Positions 42,861 to 54,716 of a DNA stretch of 64,000 nt are shown here, in pieces. How positions within the stretch are numbered: the stretch's first letter is position 1; every line of letters begins with the position of its first letter. The DNA is from Uloborus plumipes. Its lineage: Eukaryota > Arthropoda > Arachnida > Araneae > Uloboridae. The notes beneath the pieces are model-generated. The model was not told the DNA's origin. It saw nothing but the letters and a program-made list of their open reading frames with translations, and ran no database searches. The position numbers were made by a program, and so were the translations under genes. The DNA lies in NCBI GenBank assembly GCA_038373865.1, contig JAXGGA010006469.1:1-64000 (forward strand), in the 5' to 3' direction.

Positions 42861-43049
42861 TACTGTCGGCAACGCTTAAACGAATACTGTCGGTTCCAAG
42901 AAATATTATTCGATTAAGCGGCGTTTTTCTTTAAGCGGGGATCTTTAACGTTCCGTCTACGGCATGGAAAATATTCGGTTCCGGGATATTTCATTCGTGT
43001 GAGCTGGGTATTCATTTATCCGTTACTCGATTAAGCGGGGCCGACAGTA
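42861..43049. mobile_element. pogo-like MITE, copy 2, with TA flanks
   Basis: TA then CTGTCGGCAACGCTTAA at the left and TTAAGCGGGGCCGACAG then TA at the right. Internally related to 3623-3803 (CGAATACTGTCGGTTCCAAG, TATTATTCGATTAAGCGG). About 185 bp, non-coding. This copy preserves both termini. Confidence 0.78.
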
Positions 43050-45419
43050 TTTTCAAGCGGATGTTCTAATTTAAACGTATTTTAAATGTACTTTGCTTAA
43101 AAGTAAAGAAACAAACTATAAGAAATCGAAACAATTATAAACTGACATTTATTTTGCAGAGCATTTTAAGAGAAAATAAAAGAGCGTATTAGTTTTATAA
43201 AACTATTCTAAAATTCTTTACAGACTGGCCAAAATATTCGTTGAATAAACAAGACGATTAAAAGGACTATTCAAAAGTTGTACTAACCATTAAAAACCCT
43301 TTAATTCTCGCTTAGAGCCGCCTAAGAAATTGTGTGAAACTTTATATTTAGCCTTAGATCAGTAACCCACGCACGGATAAATTTAAAGATTACATTCAGC
43401 TTCAGCGCTTGCATGGAAAATGAGTTAAGCAAAAAGACTGCTATTAGAAGTTGTAAAAGGAACTTTTTGGATGGCAGACGACGAGGAGTAGAAATTTGGA
43501 AAAGAAATAGAAAGAAGAAATTCTTTTTGTAAAATGCCTTGCAGAAAATTCAATTTTTAGGGGGTGCTGTGCAGAATTTTTCTTTCTCTGCTTTTTACGT
43601 TTCCTAATTTTCGTAAGGTTTAAGACATTTTTTTTATCAATTGTATAAAATCTCAAAACAATTAAATTTACTTAAAATTCGTACACATTTTGAAAAAATA
43701 CTTACAATCTTATTAAAATTTAACTTATATCATCTGCCGTTCGGAAGGATCTCGTTTTCCGAAAATAAAGTGATTTTTGTTACATAGGTATGATAAGAAA
43801 AAAAATTAATGACTTCTGTGAACTTTTCATTAAAGGTCTTATTTGTGAACTCCTGAGTTTTTCATTTAGCTTTCTTCTATGTTAAGCAGGCTGTTGAAAA
43901 AATTAATGGATTCGTTAAATTTTACAATTTTTGAATTTTGAGAAAACGGTACCATATTTTAAAGGACTCTAAACATTTTCAGAAAATGTTTGTCTGTTTG
44001 TCTGAATGTGTCTCTATCTTTCTCTATACTTGTATGTAGGTGAACGCGCTAACGCAAAAAGTACAAAAAGGAATCCAATCCCTCTAAAAGGAGAACAACA
44101 TTTGAATGTTGAAATACACAGCCAACTCGGTTTTTCCATCCAAGGACTGCAGTTTCTTGCTTGTTAGCACTCATCAGCTTGGAATAAGAAGTAACCGAGC
44201 TGAAGTCAAAAATTCTCTTTTTGAAGCAAAGAGAGAATGTCTTTTTCAGTAATCGTGTTTGTTCTACCTAATTCAGAAATGCACAAGTTCTCACTGCAGT
44301 TGGCATGCAACTGAATCCTAATAATAACTCGTGCTGATCAATTTGGACACCAATCGCTTCAAGGGGCGATTCACAGTAGAACATTATTATCGGTTGGCGA
44401 AACTTTCCATGATTATATTGTCCATATTATTTTTGAGTAAAGCTTATTTCTAGCATTATTAACAGCGTTTTATTGGTATATGAGCACATGGCTATACAAA
44501 AAAAGTTTTTAAAAAAAGCAACGTTTTTATTACTTATAGCAAATTAAAAAAATATTTAGCAGTAGAATCAATGGTGAAAAAGGTTTCTTACAGGAACTAA
44601 AATCACATTTGTCATGGAAAGTGCTAATCTCAAGATTCATACAATTTCTTTTAAAGTCTTTACTGTATTGTTAATAGTTTTTAACCGACGAAAAAACGGA
44701 GGAGGTTCTCTATTCGACCAGTATATTTTATTTTTTTTTTTTTTTTTATGTATGACCACGCATAACTTTTTACTGAATAGACCGATTTTGTTAATTTTTT
44801 TTTGTTGGAAAGGGTACACCTCCCTGGTGGTCCCATGGTCCCCTGATGCGGGGTTTGAGAACGGAACCCTGAAGAAATTGAGGGAAATCTTCAGAATTCC
44901 GTTCATGCGCACCCTCTTTGCGCATGAATTGAATTTCAAATTTCACGCGCACACACTTGCGATTTGATGTCCATTAGGTCACAGTAGCTCGCCGATAGAG
45001 TGGATTTTCAAGCAGCAGAAAAAAAATGCACTGTCTACGTCGAACGATTATGCGGCATGCAAATCGCAGTTTTACTGATAGAACATATTTAGTCCTGAGT
45101 GCCCCAATTTTTTAAAAAAATATATTTTCAGGCTCCCATCACATAAACTTTTAAATTTTAAAATTAGTGATGCACTAATGAATCGGCGGTAAATGGTTAC
45201 TTTGTGGATTAACCTGTAGGCCAGTTTTAGCATCATAATCGGGTAAAAAACTAGTAATTTAAAAATGTTTTAATTAAATCAGCATAGAAATAAATCCTAA
45301 AAAGAAAAAAAAATGTTGTTAGTGGCAATCGCTTAAAATTTTAGACGCTTTAATAAAGTGAGATGAAGCGTCACGATGGCAACATGACACTATTCCGGTT
45401 ATACATTTACACTGAAAAG
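43050..45419. other. hig intron, mostly unrecognised
   Basis: AT-rich. About 44680-44830 has TTTTTAACCGACGAAAAAAC and GGAGGAGGTTCTCTATTCGA, a diverged relative of the SINE-like repeat ends at 37278 and 38337 in opposite orientation. ORFs at 44614-44967 on both strands overlap this repeat and are not supported as genes. Confidence 0.5.
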
Positions 45420-45862
45420 AATGAAATAAAAATAAAATTTTATAAAAAAAAGTAAAACCGACTTCAAAAACGCAGCTGAAAATAGCTCTAAAAAGTAAAA
45501 AATAAATTTATTCTTTGAACACCATCGATACTACTTTTAAACATGAGTTTTGAAGTCGGTGCCGAAACAGTTAATAAAATCATTCGTGCCCATTCTTCAG
45601 TTACATGTTTCATAATAAAAACAGCCATAAATATTTCATAATCAATTACAAGTGTTGTTTGAGAGGAAACATCAATCAAATGGTACAATCAATGGGTACG
45701 AATGATTTTATTAACTGTTTCGGCACCGACTTCAAAACTCATGTTTAAAAGTAGTATCGATGGTGTTCAAAGAATAAATTTATTTTTTACTTTTTAGAGC
45801 TATTTTCAGCTGCGTTTTTGAAGTCGGTTTTACTTTTTTTTATAAAATTTTATTTTTATCTG
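45420..45862. repeat. Foldback repeat, ACCGACTTCA family, copy 2
   Basis: Nearly perfect arms of about 200 bp: AAAACCGACTTCAAAAACGC, CTCTAAAAAGTAAAAAATAA, CATCGATACTACTTTTAAAC, GTTTTGAAGTCGGTGCCGAA and AGTTAATAAAATCATTCGTG, each with its inverse on the right side. The ends are AAAATTTTATAAAAAAAAGT and its inverse. It lies 45 bp inside the intron from the GC donor of the Ig exon. The loop differs from copy 1 at 36450. Confidence 0.85.
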
Positions 45863-45906
45863 CTAATGTGATACGAAAATAGTTTAGGAAACTTCAAACC
45901 ACTTGC

Positions 45907-46080
45907 CTTCTGGATATTTCCTATATGAGTGACTGACTTGCCAATGGGGTATTCCATATTTTCTGATCCACAAACACTCTAAATGCAATATTGTCCCGGG
46001 ATATACGATCAATTTGCCTTCGTTGCTTTGGGCTATTGGTCCTAACTGGTGCCTGAATAGGATTGTTGGCGGCTTCTCCA
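45907..46080 (-). CDS. hig: hig exon: first half of the Ig domain
   Basis: A 174-bp exon, phase 1 at both ends. Acceptor TTTTTTTTTTCAG before TGGAGAAGCCGCC. It encodes EKPPTILFRHQLGPIAQSNE, GKLIVYPGTILHLECLWIRK (B-strand Cys) and WQVSHSYRKYPEG. Only by ending at GAAG followed by GCAAGT does the reading frame join the next exon as YPEGWTNEAG; continued reading runs to WFEVS and a stop. So the donor is GC, with an otherwise perfect AG/GCAAGT consensus. These residues are the most Hig-specific part of the protein. Confidence 0.9.
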
Positions 46081-46204
46081 CTGAAAAAAAAAAAGTATTC
46101 TATTACTATATTCCATTAATGATTATTGAAAAGAGTGCAATTTTTAGTAGTAGCAACTGGACCTGATTTACTGTCAAGCCCACTGTCTTAGATAGGTCCC
46201 AACA

Positions 46205-46556
46205 TTATATTGGCTTAGAGAAAATTACAACGTTAAGAAGGCACAAATAAGCAGGGGCAAAGAAAGAATTCGATTTAATCGAATTCTTTCTGTCCATTTC
46301 GTACCTGGTAGAAAGCTTCGGTTCAATCTTTATTTTCCCATTGGATCTTTTTTAGCTAAAATTTTTTTTATTGGTGTTCGGGTAATCCGATGTGTTTGCT
46401 TTTTAAGCTTCTATTTCCGTTGCTTTTGTCGGATGTCTGTGCATCCATAAGCTCAAATTTTTTTTTTGCATTGAAAAAGGCGTTCCTTGTACCGCCGAAA
46501 CACGTGTCTGCAGTATCCCTGCTTATTTGTGCCTTCTTAACGTTGTAATTTTCTCT
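46205..46556. repeat. Inverted repeat with AAGGCACAAATAAGCAGGG arms
   Basis: About 50-bp arms (46210-46258 and 46516-46556) carry GAGAAAATTACAACGTTAAG and GGCACAAATAAGCAGGG facing their inverse. The 260-bp middle includes a perfect GAATTCGATTTAATCGAATTC hairpin near 46267-46288. Probably a MITE; no target duplication was assigned. Confidence 0.7.
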
Positions 46557-46599
46557 ACATCAATAGCGAATCAAATGTACCCAATTTGAACAGTCGATT

Positions 46600-46935
46600 A
46601 AACAAAAGTTGTAGCTCTACAAGGATAATGTTGTAGTTGTTGTTGTAGTTGTTGTTGTAGTTGTTGTCTTGTGACAGCTAAGCTGGCAATATGAGGAGTG
46701 CGCTGCTTCACTTTTACAAGTGTACCGTCATTTGGTGTGAAGTCGACTTCCACAGTACACGCATATGCCACAGGGACCCGTGGATAGGGTGGGCATCCAT
46801 TTACAGCATAACAACACAATCACACAAAGAAAGGACAAGGGAGAGAAAGTACATCCATGCCCGAGCCGGGATTCGAATCCGGGACCACACCATCTGGGTC
46901 AGACTTCTCTGACCACTAGACAAGATTGCCGACAA
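46600..46935 (-). repeat. tRNA-derived SINE
   Basis: On the minus strand, a tRNA-like head (46935-46857) has TCTAGTGGTCAGAGAAGTC (A box) and GGATTCGAATCCCGG (B box). An unrelated body follows, then an (AACAACTAC)n-like tail near 46675-46625. Head, body and simple-repeat tail are the hallmarks of a SINE. The acceptor stem does not pair well, so it is not a functional tRNA gene. The open frame at 46819-46598 is incidental. Confidence 0.75.
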
Positions 46936-47039
46936 CAAAGATAACATTGGCAAAATTTGGCAGCTGAAATCTTAGAGTTTGCTGGTAATTATGTCTTCTC
47001 ACATCGGACTGACTTCTGCTTTTTGTGAGAGGACAAAGG

Positions 47040-47800
47040 GAAAAAACGGTATACTTGCAATAAAAAGCACAGATTATTCTCTAGTATGCAATACGGGAAA
47101 ACAAATTCGTAACAACAGCGCAAAGAATGTTTCGAACATAGAATATGATGTTTCCGGGCTGTTGTGCCATGGTATGAGTGAAGACATTCCAAACGTTTCG
47201 GTCGCAATTGCAGCGGCCATCTTCAGTGGCGTTGACGGAGCTTCCAGGGAAGATTCCTTTCGACGACTGATGCAATGTTCGAAGTGTTAGCAGTATTTAT
47301 CAGGGAAGTACCCTCGTCCGGGATTGACTGATGATGAGTGCCTGAGCGCCTTGTTCCTGGTTGCCAGGAACATTGGCAACGCCACTGAAGATGGCCGCTG
47401 CAATTGCGACCGAATCGTTTGGAATGTCTACACTCGGACCACGGCACAACAGCCCGGAAACATCATATTCTATTGACACCGGCCGTGAAAGCCTTCGCTC
47501 TTACAATGTTTCGAACAGTTTATGAACGAAATCCATCCCAGGATTAATGCATTAAAAAGGGCACAAAATCTTTTCATAGCTACTAAAGGAGATCATGTGG
47601 ATTTGTACTGATGTTTTTATATTAGTCGTAGAAAAGTTTTGTGCCATTTGTAATTTTTATATCCTGGGATGGATTTCCTTTATGAACTGCTCGAAACATT
47701 CTTTGTATTGTTATTACGAACTTAAGTTCTGTAATGAATACCAGAGAATAATTTTTGTCTTTTTTCACGGAGATGCAGTTTTTCTTTTTGTTCCCGCATA
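47040..47800. repeat. Nested inverted repeats
   Basis: Inner arms of about 110 bp (47137-47245 and 47355-47475) share GAATATGATGTTTCCGGGCT, TCGCAATTGCAGCGGCCATC and TTCAGTGGCGTTG with their inverses. Outer arms (about 47060-47135 and 47685-47775) share ATTATTCTCT.GTAT and AAAGAATGTTTCGA. A further pair, CATCCCAGGAT/ATCCTGGGATG, lies at 47535-47670. It looks like a foldback inserted into another foldback. Confidence 0.7.
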
Positions 47801-50058
47801 GGAACCTCGGATGAATCCAACGCGAATTAAAAAAAAAACGAGCTAACTCTAAGAAGTCAGCTGCCAAATCTTCCCAATATAACTCTCGTAGCTCTTAAAT
47901 TTAAAAAAAGAAAAAAAAAACGACTGTTCAAATACGGTTAATTTGATTCAGACACCCTGTAGATCTATATGAAAAAATGGTTTTAACTAGCTCATTTCAT
48001 TATTTAAAATCAACAGCAATGTATAAAATGTACAGCAATATGGCTTTAATATCAAGACAGCCTTGTTTTGTTATCCCTCGTATTTCGTCCAGGTAGTCGA
48101 CACTTTCAGTACACCCTAGTCTACAGCGTATTCAATGACATAAAAGGTGATTATTTCCACCTTATAGCATTTTGTTCGCTTGTACTGTTATACAGACCTA
48201 CCGCCTACTGTCAGAAAATAATTTAATCAGGTCCTGAGTAGCATGAACAATGGGGGGGGGGGGGGGGGGTGAAATCTTGATATTCGTGATATAGTAAGTT
48301 AGTCTCTGAGAAGAAATATAGCTTTGAAATCAGAATGGAAAGAGCTGAAGCAAAATATTTTTGTTTTCTATTTATTGCAATTATTTATTGCAAGTTTCAG
48401 TTATAACTCACTATGTAAAAAACATGTGTTTGAAGATGACTTTATTAAAATAAATTTGTAATTAATAAACTTCATTCATATTTTAATTTTATCATTCTCA
48501 AAAATTTAAAATCAGGTAATATTTTTCTCATTCTAGAATCCGTTTTTAATTAACGATCTTTAAAAATTAATTCCCATTCTCTTTTTATTCGAAGCCAAAT
48601 CTCGTTCTGAAACTTTTCGATGAGTAGTTACAGCTTTTTTTCCCTTCTTGCTGGTTATAAGTCTTCATTACTGTGCTTTTAACAAAGTAAACTAATAGAC
48701 ACTTTTAGGGAACTGCATTTTTAAATTTTTTTTGCCAGAAAAACTCTTTTGTCTTAACATTTTAAAGACATTTAATAGAATAAAAAATCTTCTTCGGCTA
48801 TTGCGTTTGTCAGTAAAAGTTTTTAGATAAGAGCAAATGCTGTCAAAAGTGTGATGAATGGGTTTACACGAAAAAGGAATGAACGTATACATAAAAATGC
48901 TGGTTACTAATAAAATGTTATTTAAAAATAAATAAGCATATCAGGGAAGAAAAGCCTTACAAAAAGTAAGTTTTCTCATTGCCAAAAGTCCAGTCAGTAT
49001 ACTAGAACATATTTTACTAAAAAAAACTACCTGCTCTGTTAATGACTTTATTGCATTATAAACTTGGTTCTGGAAGCGAAGAACTCATGAAAGTCATTAA
49101 TTTTTTTAGAGAAATTGAATAAAGGAATCAAAAACAGTCGAATTTGCGGTTGTCTTTACTGCCTTAAATATTCGTGAACGTTGAAGAAAGAAATCTAAAG
49201 CTGCATTTTCTCTAATACACACATACAGAGTTCAGCAAAGAGGATAGTTTATAATTAAAAGAGCACAGAAACGTCATTTAAGAAACATTCGTCACAAATC
49301 TGTACATCAGAACCAGAACGACGTAAGTCCAAAAATGACGATTTTCACTTTATTGCTTCACTGAATGTAGAATCTTATTCCGTATCGACCCATGAGTACG
49401 TTATTCTATAAAACAAATTCTTGCACAATTATTTAGAAGCATTAAAAGAGCACGAGTCCCATCTTTTGTATGTATTCGGCAAACGTTTTTGCCTTCTGCT
49501 GAAAAGTTACGAAAATGGACTTACGTTAGTCTGGTTCTGAGGTACAGATAAAGCATCTAAAATCAAAGGAGAGTTGGTGCTAAAATTAAAAATTTGGAGA
49601 GTACCTGTACAAATTTTTAAAGAAACTCTCATCGGTTTTTAGAAGAGATAGTGCTAGTTGTCCATGAAGGTGTTGCTATATAGAATGAATTAGAACAGCG
49701 TTTCAATAAAAGCGTACATAGGGTTTGAACGTTGCATGTGTTTGTGCAGACATTTTAGAACTTCCACTAACATCCCATTGCTTTTCACTTCCTCGAATGA
49801 AACATTCCTTATTATTAATTGAACTAAAACGGCAGTGATAGAAAATGTTACAAAGCATAGTTCTGCAACCTACTTCTTTTCTTTAAACTTGAATCTGATT
49901 TAAATTCTGTTGAGATCGTATATATTTACACCCATTTATGATACAGAAAATAGAGCAAAACATAGGTCGCGGCAATCATAAATTTTCTTTTTCTTAAACC
50001 AAAATATTTTTTATCGTTTAGACAGAAAACGTTTTGACTCATTTCCTGCTATTGAAAG
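47801..50058. other. hig intron, nothing recognised apart from an 18-G run
   Basis: AT-rich sequence with an 18-G homopolymer at 48252-48269. TGTCAAAAGTGTGATGAATGG at 48840-48860 also occurs with one change at 18736. No exon, tRNA or clear transposon. Confidence 0.5.
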
Positions 50059-50060
50059 TA

Positions 50061-50983
50061 AAGAGTGTTTTTTTAGAGGTATAGAGCTTTAAGTTGGCAA
50101 CACTTTTTTGACTGGCGGCCATTTTGTCAACTGTCAAGTGATTTATGTTTAGTTTAGTTTGGCATTTCAACATGATGCCACACGATCACCTAGCAAGGCG
50201 TGAAGTCGGTGAATGGGCCCAAAACAAGATTGCCGTTGATCCCGATTTTCATAAGTGAATTTTGTTTAGCGATGAAGCTCACTTTTGGTTGAATGCATAC
50301 GTCAATAAACAAAACTGCCGTATTTGAAGTGATGATAATCCTCAAGTGTATGTTGGGACACCATTACATCCAGAAAAACTGACTGTTTGGTGTGCTTTAT
50401 GGGCTGGTGGAATTGGTCCGTACTTCTTTAAAAACGATGCTGGCCAGAACGTTACAGTCAATGGTGACCGCTATAGAGCCTTGATTACTGACTTTTTCGT
50501 TCATCAGTTGAACAATTATGATGTGCAGGTGCTATAGTTTCAACAAGATGGCGCAACATGTCACACAGCTCGTGGCACAATTGATTTATTGAAGAGTACG
50601 TTTGGTAACTGCATAGTTTCACGTTTTGGGCCCGTGAAGCGGCCTCCAAGATCGTGCGATTTAACGCCGCTTGACTATTTTCTGTGGGGATATGTGAAGT
50701 CGCTAGTCTACGACGATAAGCCCACAACGATTGACCACTTAAAGAACAATATTTGCCGCGTTATTGCCGATATACGACAACAAATGTTGGGAAAAGTAAT
50801 CGAAAATTGGACCTGCAGATTAGACTACGTCCGAGCAAGTCGTGGCCGTCAATGCCAGAAGTCATATTTAAAGTATAATGCTAGAAGATTATTTTTCGAA
50901 TAAAATAAATTTCATGTCAATTAAAAAAAATCATCTTTATTTTATTCCATTTCAAAGTTCTATACCTCTAAAAAAACACCCTT
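50061..50983 (+). mobile_element. Internally deleted Tc1/mariner element
   Basis: 923 bp between TA dinucleotides (50059-50060, 50984-50985). Ends AAGAGTGTTTTTTTAGAGGT and the inverse of AAGGGTGTTTTTTTAGAGGT form a TIR of about 30 bp. Full mariners are near 1.3 kb, so about 0.35 kb is missing, corresponding to the transposase N-terminus. Confidence 0.88.
50172..50903 (+). pseudogene. mariner transposase remnant
   Basis: One frame from 50172 to 50903 with three in-frame stops (50256-50258, 50325-50327, 50535-50537). The catalytic core is still readable: ILFSDEAHFWLN (first Asp), FQQDGATCHTA (second Asp) and PPRSCDLTPLDYFLWG (third acidic residue), with about 36 residues between the second and third. 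All three stops fall where related transposases usually have Trp, so each is a single G-to-A change in TGG. The DNA-binding N-terminus is gone. Not functional. Confidence 0.88.
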
Positions 50984-51207
50984 TATTACGCAATCGCTCT
51001 TCTTTTTTGTTTCAAAAATGCATGGGGTTTGTTGAAGATATTTATATAGTTCATATTGTGGCATTGTAGTTAAATTGTGTGCAATACCTTGTTTCTTCAT
51101 CAAAAATTCGGAGACAATTAACAAAATTGACAAAAATTTCAGTGATTTTCCAAGACATTTAAACATACTACAATATAACATAATACATATTTTTAAAAAA
51201 ACCTTAC

Positions 51208-51477
51208 AGGCGTAGTCATTCTCCTGTGACAATCCATAGCAAGTCGGCTTGACGCCGTCCCAGTCTCCATGCACACACCGCCTCCGCACACTGCCTATCA
51301 GGCTGTACTTCCCAATGTCTTTACACCTGAAGACCAGTTCGGTATGGGGCGGGTGTTCCGTTTCTTCCTCATCAATAAGTTGGTCGTCCAAAAAGGCCAC
51401 GAGGTTTGGTTCGGTGTTGTAGAAAATGCACGATTTGTTCGCTCGGTCTTCGTCGGGGGGTGGATCGGGCTCTGCCT
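51208..51477 (-). CDS. hig: hig exon: second visible CCP domain and linker to Ig
   Basis: A 270-bp exon, phase 1 at both ends. Acceptor GTTCTTTAG before AGGCAGAGCCCG, donor GCCT then GTAAGG. An acidic, Pro-rich lead (AEPDPPPDEDRANK) precedes a CCP domain with Cys in SCIFYNTEPN, FRCKDIGKY, RRCVHGDWDG and PTCYG. The linker GLSQENDYA joins directly to EKPPTILFRH of the next exon. The open frame continuing to 50960 is intron. Confidence 0.88.
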
Positions 51478-51839
51478 CTAAAGAACAGGAAAAGGGCTCG
51501 TTTTAGTTACATTTTTGCCGAAACCAAATATTAGTTTTATTTTGTCGCAAAAGTAGAGTTTCAAGTTAGCGTACAGGATTCTGAAGCAGGATAAAGCAAT
51601 TCGCTTAATACAATCTAACTTAAATTAGTCCAGGCTTAGGTAAACTGAAACTTTCGATCGTAAGAAAAACATGTTTTTAACTTTTCTCATATTTGTGTTT
51701 TAAATATGTGTAGTCAAAAAGTTAGCTGAGGCTGATAAAACCTATCTTAATGTTTCATGCACAATCAGTCCTTCTACATAATTTTAACTTCGTTATTTCA
51801 GCATTTGTAGAGGAGTGGTAGTTTTTTTTTTTGCCTTAC

Positions 51840-54716
51840 GGGTCATTCCACGTCAAGTGATCCAACGTTTTTTACCTTACATTTTTGTATTTCTTTCAAA
51901 TTTTTCTCATCAATTGTACCCTTTAAGGTAATCAAAAATCTCAATTTTTAGACTTTTATCTCTATTATTTTTTCATTTATGAGACTTTGAACTTTGGAAA
52001 AACCCTCGTTTTTCCATGGATAAGGGAAGATAAAAGGGACCATAAGTCGGCACCAAATATAGATAGAACGATTTGGTAAATAGCATTTCAAAGTACGTTA
52101 GTTAACGCTTAATCTGATATGCAACATGACCAATTTGATAAAAATTTTCTTTTTCAAAAAATGAAATTTAAATTTCAAATTTCAATTTCTCAAAAAACAT
52201 ATAATGAATTTTTTTCAAAAAATTCTCAAAAATTCTTGTGTATTTTATCTATGTTTGTACAAATTTTTAGATTGGGATCTCAATGGGATCATATTTTTTT
52301 GAATTTTTGAATAAAACTGTATAGGAAAAAAATGATATTTTTTAGATTCTATTTATTTAAATACTAAGTTATCTTGCTTGTGATGGTCTAAAAAGTAGTA
52401 AACAAACATGAATATGTTTAAAGTAAGCTGGCATGAGCTTATAGATTTGTCAGGTTCACCCCCTCACCCCTTCCTCCCCCGCACAACCACTCTTTTTTAA
52501 TTCAAAACTGTTCAAAATGTTAAAAAAAACTCTTTGATACAAAATGAATAGTAAACTTATTTAAAGTTGGTAAATGGGTTTCCTTATAACTAAACGAAGT
52601 ATCCCCTCCTCCACCCAAATATACCATTAACGCTGTACTATTATGACATCTAACCTGGGGATTGAATTGACTATTATTTTTACTCTAGGTAAGTGAGCTA
52701 GCATTAACTTGTAAATTGGTCAGCTCCCCCTCCCTTCCTTCCCGACCCACCATTTTCCCCCCAAACTGTTTCAAATGCTAAAAAAAAACCTTTTTGATAC
52801 AAAATGAACAGTAAACTTATTTAAAGTTGGTAAATGGGTTTCCTTATAACAAGGCAAAGTAAAACCCTTCTCCCACCCAAATATACCATTAACGCTATAC
52901 TAATATGACGTCTCAACTGGGGATTGATTTGAGGATTATTTTCCCCCTAGGTATATATTGTTTTTCAGACGAAGTGTTTCTTTTTTCAATCCGACCTTCA
53001 CAAAGAGTACTTCCATTCAACATCTGAATTTAAACTTATGATTCATTTCATCCCCTCCCCAAGCACCAATCTTCAATTTTGGAGGAAGAAAAGAAACGGT
53101 TCGCCCCAAGATCATAGCAAACAGCAAAATAGCACTGCTTCCCCTTGTTCTCATAATGTTTTCCCATTATTTTCACACAAAACTGAAAAGAAATCAAAGT
53201 ATCAGGTTATAGGCCAGTCCCCATCACTGCCTTTCCTTTCTCTTATTGGACAAAGCTCATGTGCTAATGGGAAAGAGTAACAAACAGAACAAACTGAAAC
53301 ACTACCAGACATCAGTAGAGACTGAGGTTTTGAAATGGGGTTAGGCGGGATGATAAAAAATAAAAGTTTGGAGCGGGAAGGTAGGAAAAGGGGGGGGGAG
53401 CAATCTGTACAGAAGTTAAACAACATGAGAGGTTATGATCAAAAAAGTAGTGTTTGTTTAATATATGGATATAGATATATCTTGCTGCATTACTTTCCTT
53501 TACAACAAAATGAAAAAGAACACAAACAATTAAAAAAAATAAATAACAGCTGCACACTAGATAATGTGGGAAGATAGTTATGGGGACACAGACATATGAT
53601 CTGATATTTTGATTTACTTTCAGTTTTGTGCGAAAAGAATAGAAAAAACGATGAGAACAAGGAGAAACAGTGCTATTTTTCCGTTTGCTATGATCTTGGG
53701 GCGACCCAATGATTTCCTCCCTTCAAAATTGAAGATTGGTGCTGGGGTAGGAGATGAAATGAATCATAAAGTTAAATTACAGATATTGAATAGAAGTACA
53801 CTTTGAAGTTCGGAACGAAAAGAAACACTTCGTCTGAAAAACAATATATATATATATACCTAGGGTGAAAATAATCCTCAATTCAATCCCCAGGTTGGAC
53901 GTCATATTAGTATAGTGTGAATGGTATATTTGGGTGGGGAGGAGGATACTTCGTCTAGTTATAAGGGAACCCATTTACCAACTTTAAATAAGTTTACTAT
54001 TCATTTTGTATCAAAGAGTTTTTTTTAACATTTTGAACAGTTTTGAATTAAAAAAGAGTGGTTGTGCGGGGGAGGAAGGGGTGAGGGGTGAACCTGACAA
54101 ATCTATAAGCTCATGCCAGCTTACTTTAAACATATTCATGTTTGTTTACTACTTTTTAGACCATCACAAGCAAGATAACTTAGTATTTAAATAAATAGAA
54201 TCTAAAAAATATCATTTTTTTCCTATACAGTTTTATTCAAAAATTCAAAAAAATATGATCCCATTGAGATCCCAATCTAAAAATTTGTACAAACATAGAT
54301 AAAATACACAAGAATTTTTGAGAATTTTTTGAAAAAAATTCATTATATGTTTTTTGAGAAATTGAAATTTGAAATTTAAATTTCATTTTTTGAAAAAGAA
54401 ATTTTTTATCAAATTGGTCATGCTGCATATCATATTAAGCGGCAACTAACGCACTTTAAAATGCCATTGATCAAATCATTCTATCTATATTTGATGCCGA
54501 GTTATGGTCTCTTTTATCTTCCCTTATCCATGGAAAAACGAGGGTTTTTCCAAAGTTCAAAGTCTCATAAATGAAAAAATAATAGAGATAAAAATCTAAA
54601 AATTGAGACTTTTAATTACCTCAAGGGGTGCAATTGATGAGCCAAAAAAGAAAGAAATACAAAAATGTAAGGTAAAAATTTTCTCAGATTTTGGATCACT
54701 TGACGTGGAATGACCC
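51840..54716. mobile_element. Giant foldback element, 2.9 kb, with TTAC duplication
   Basis: Starts GGGTCATTCCACGTCAAGTG and ends with its inverse; TTAC at 51836-51839 and 54717-54720. Left arm about 51840-53215, right arm about 53580-54716, with a loop of about 365 bp. The left arm is longer because it holds a tandem duplication of about 265 bp (around 52500-52700 and 52765-52945, sharing GATACAAAATGAA.AGTAAAC and AAGTTGGTAAATGGGTTTCC). Matching small ORFs at 52119-52310 (+) and 54237-54428 (-) are just the two arms. No transposase. It lies 360 bp upstream (hig sense) of the exon at 51477. Confidence 0.9.

Noticed and set aside
44614..44967. ORF of 117 codons with an antisense ORF of 100 codons
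   Set aside because: It lies over a diverged SINE-like repeat end and a T-rich run; no domain.
46857..46935. Functional tRNA gene
   Set aside because: A and B boxes are present, but acceptor-stem pairing is poor and a SINE body and tail follow; treated as a SINE head.
52119..54428. Two identical small proteins on opposite strands
   Set aside because: They are the mirrored arms of the 2.9-kb foldback; low-complexity Phe/Lys-rich sequence.
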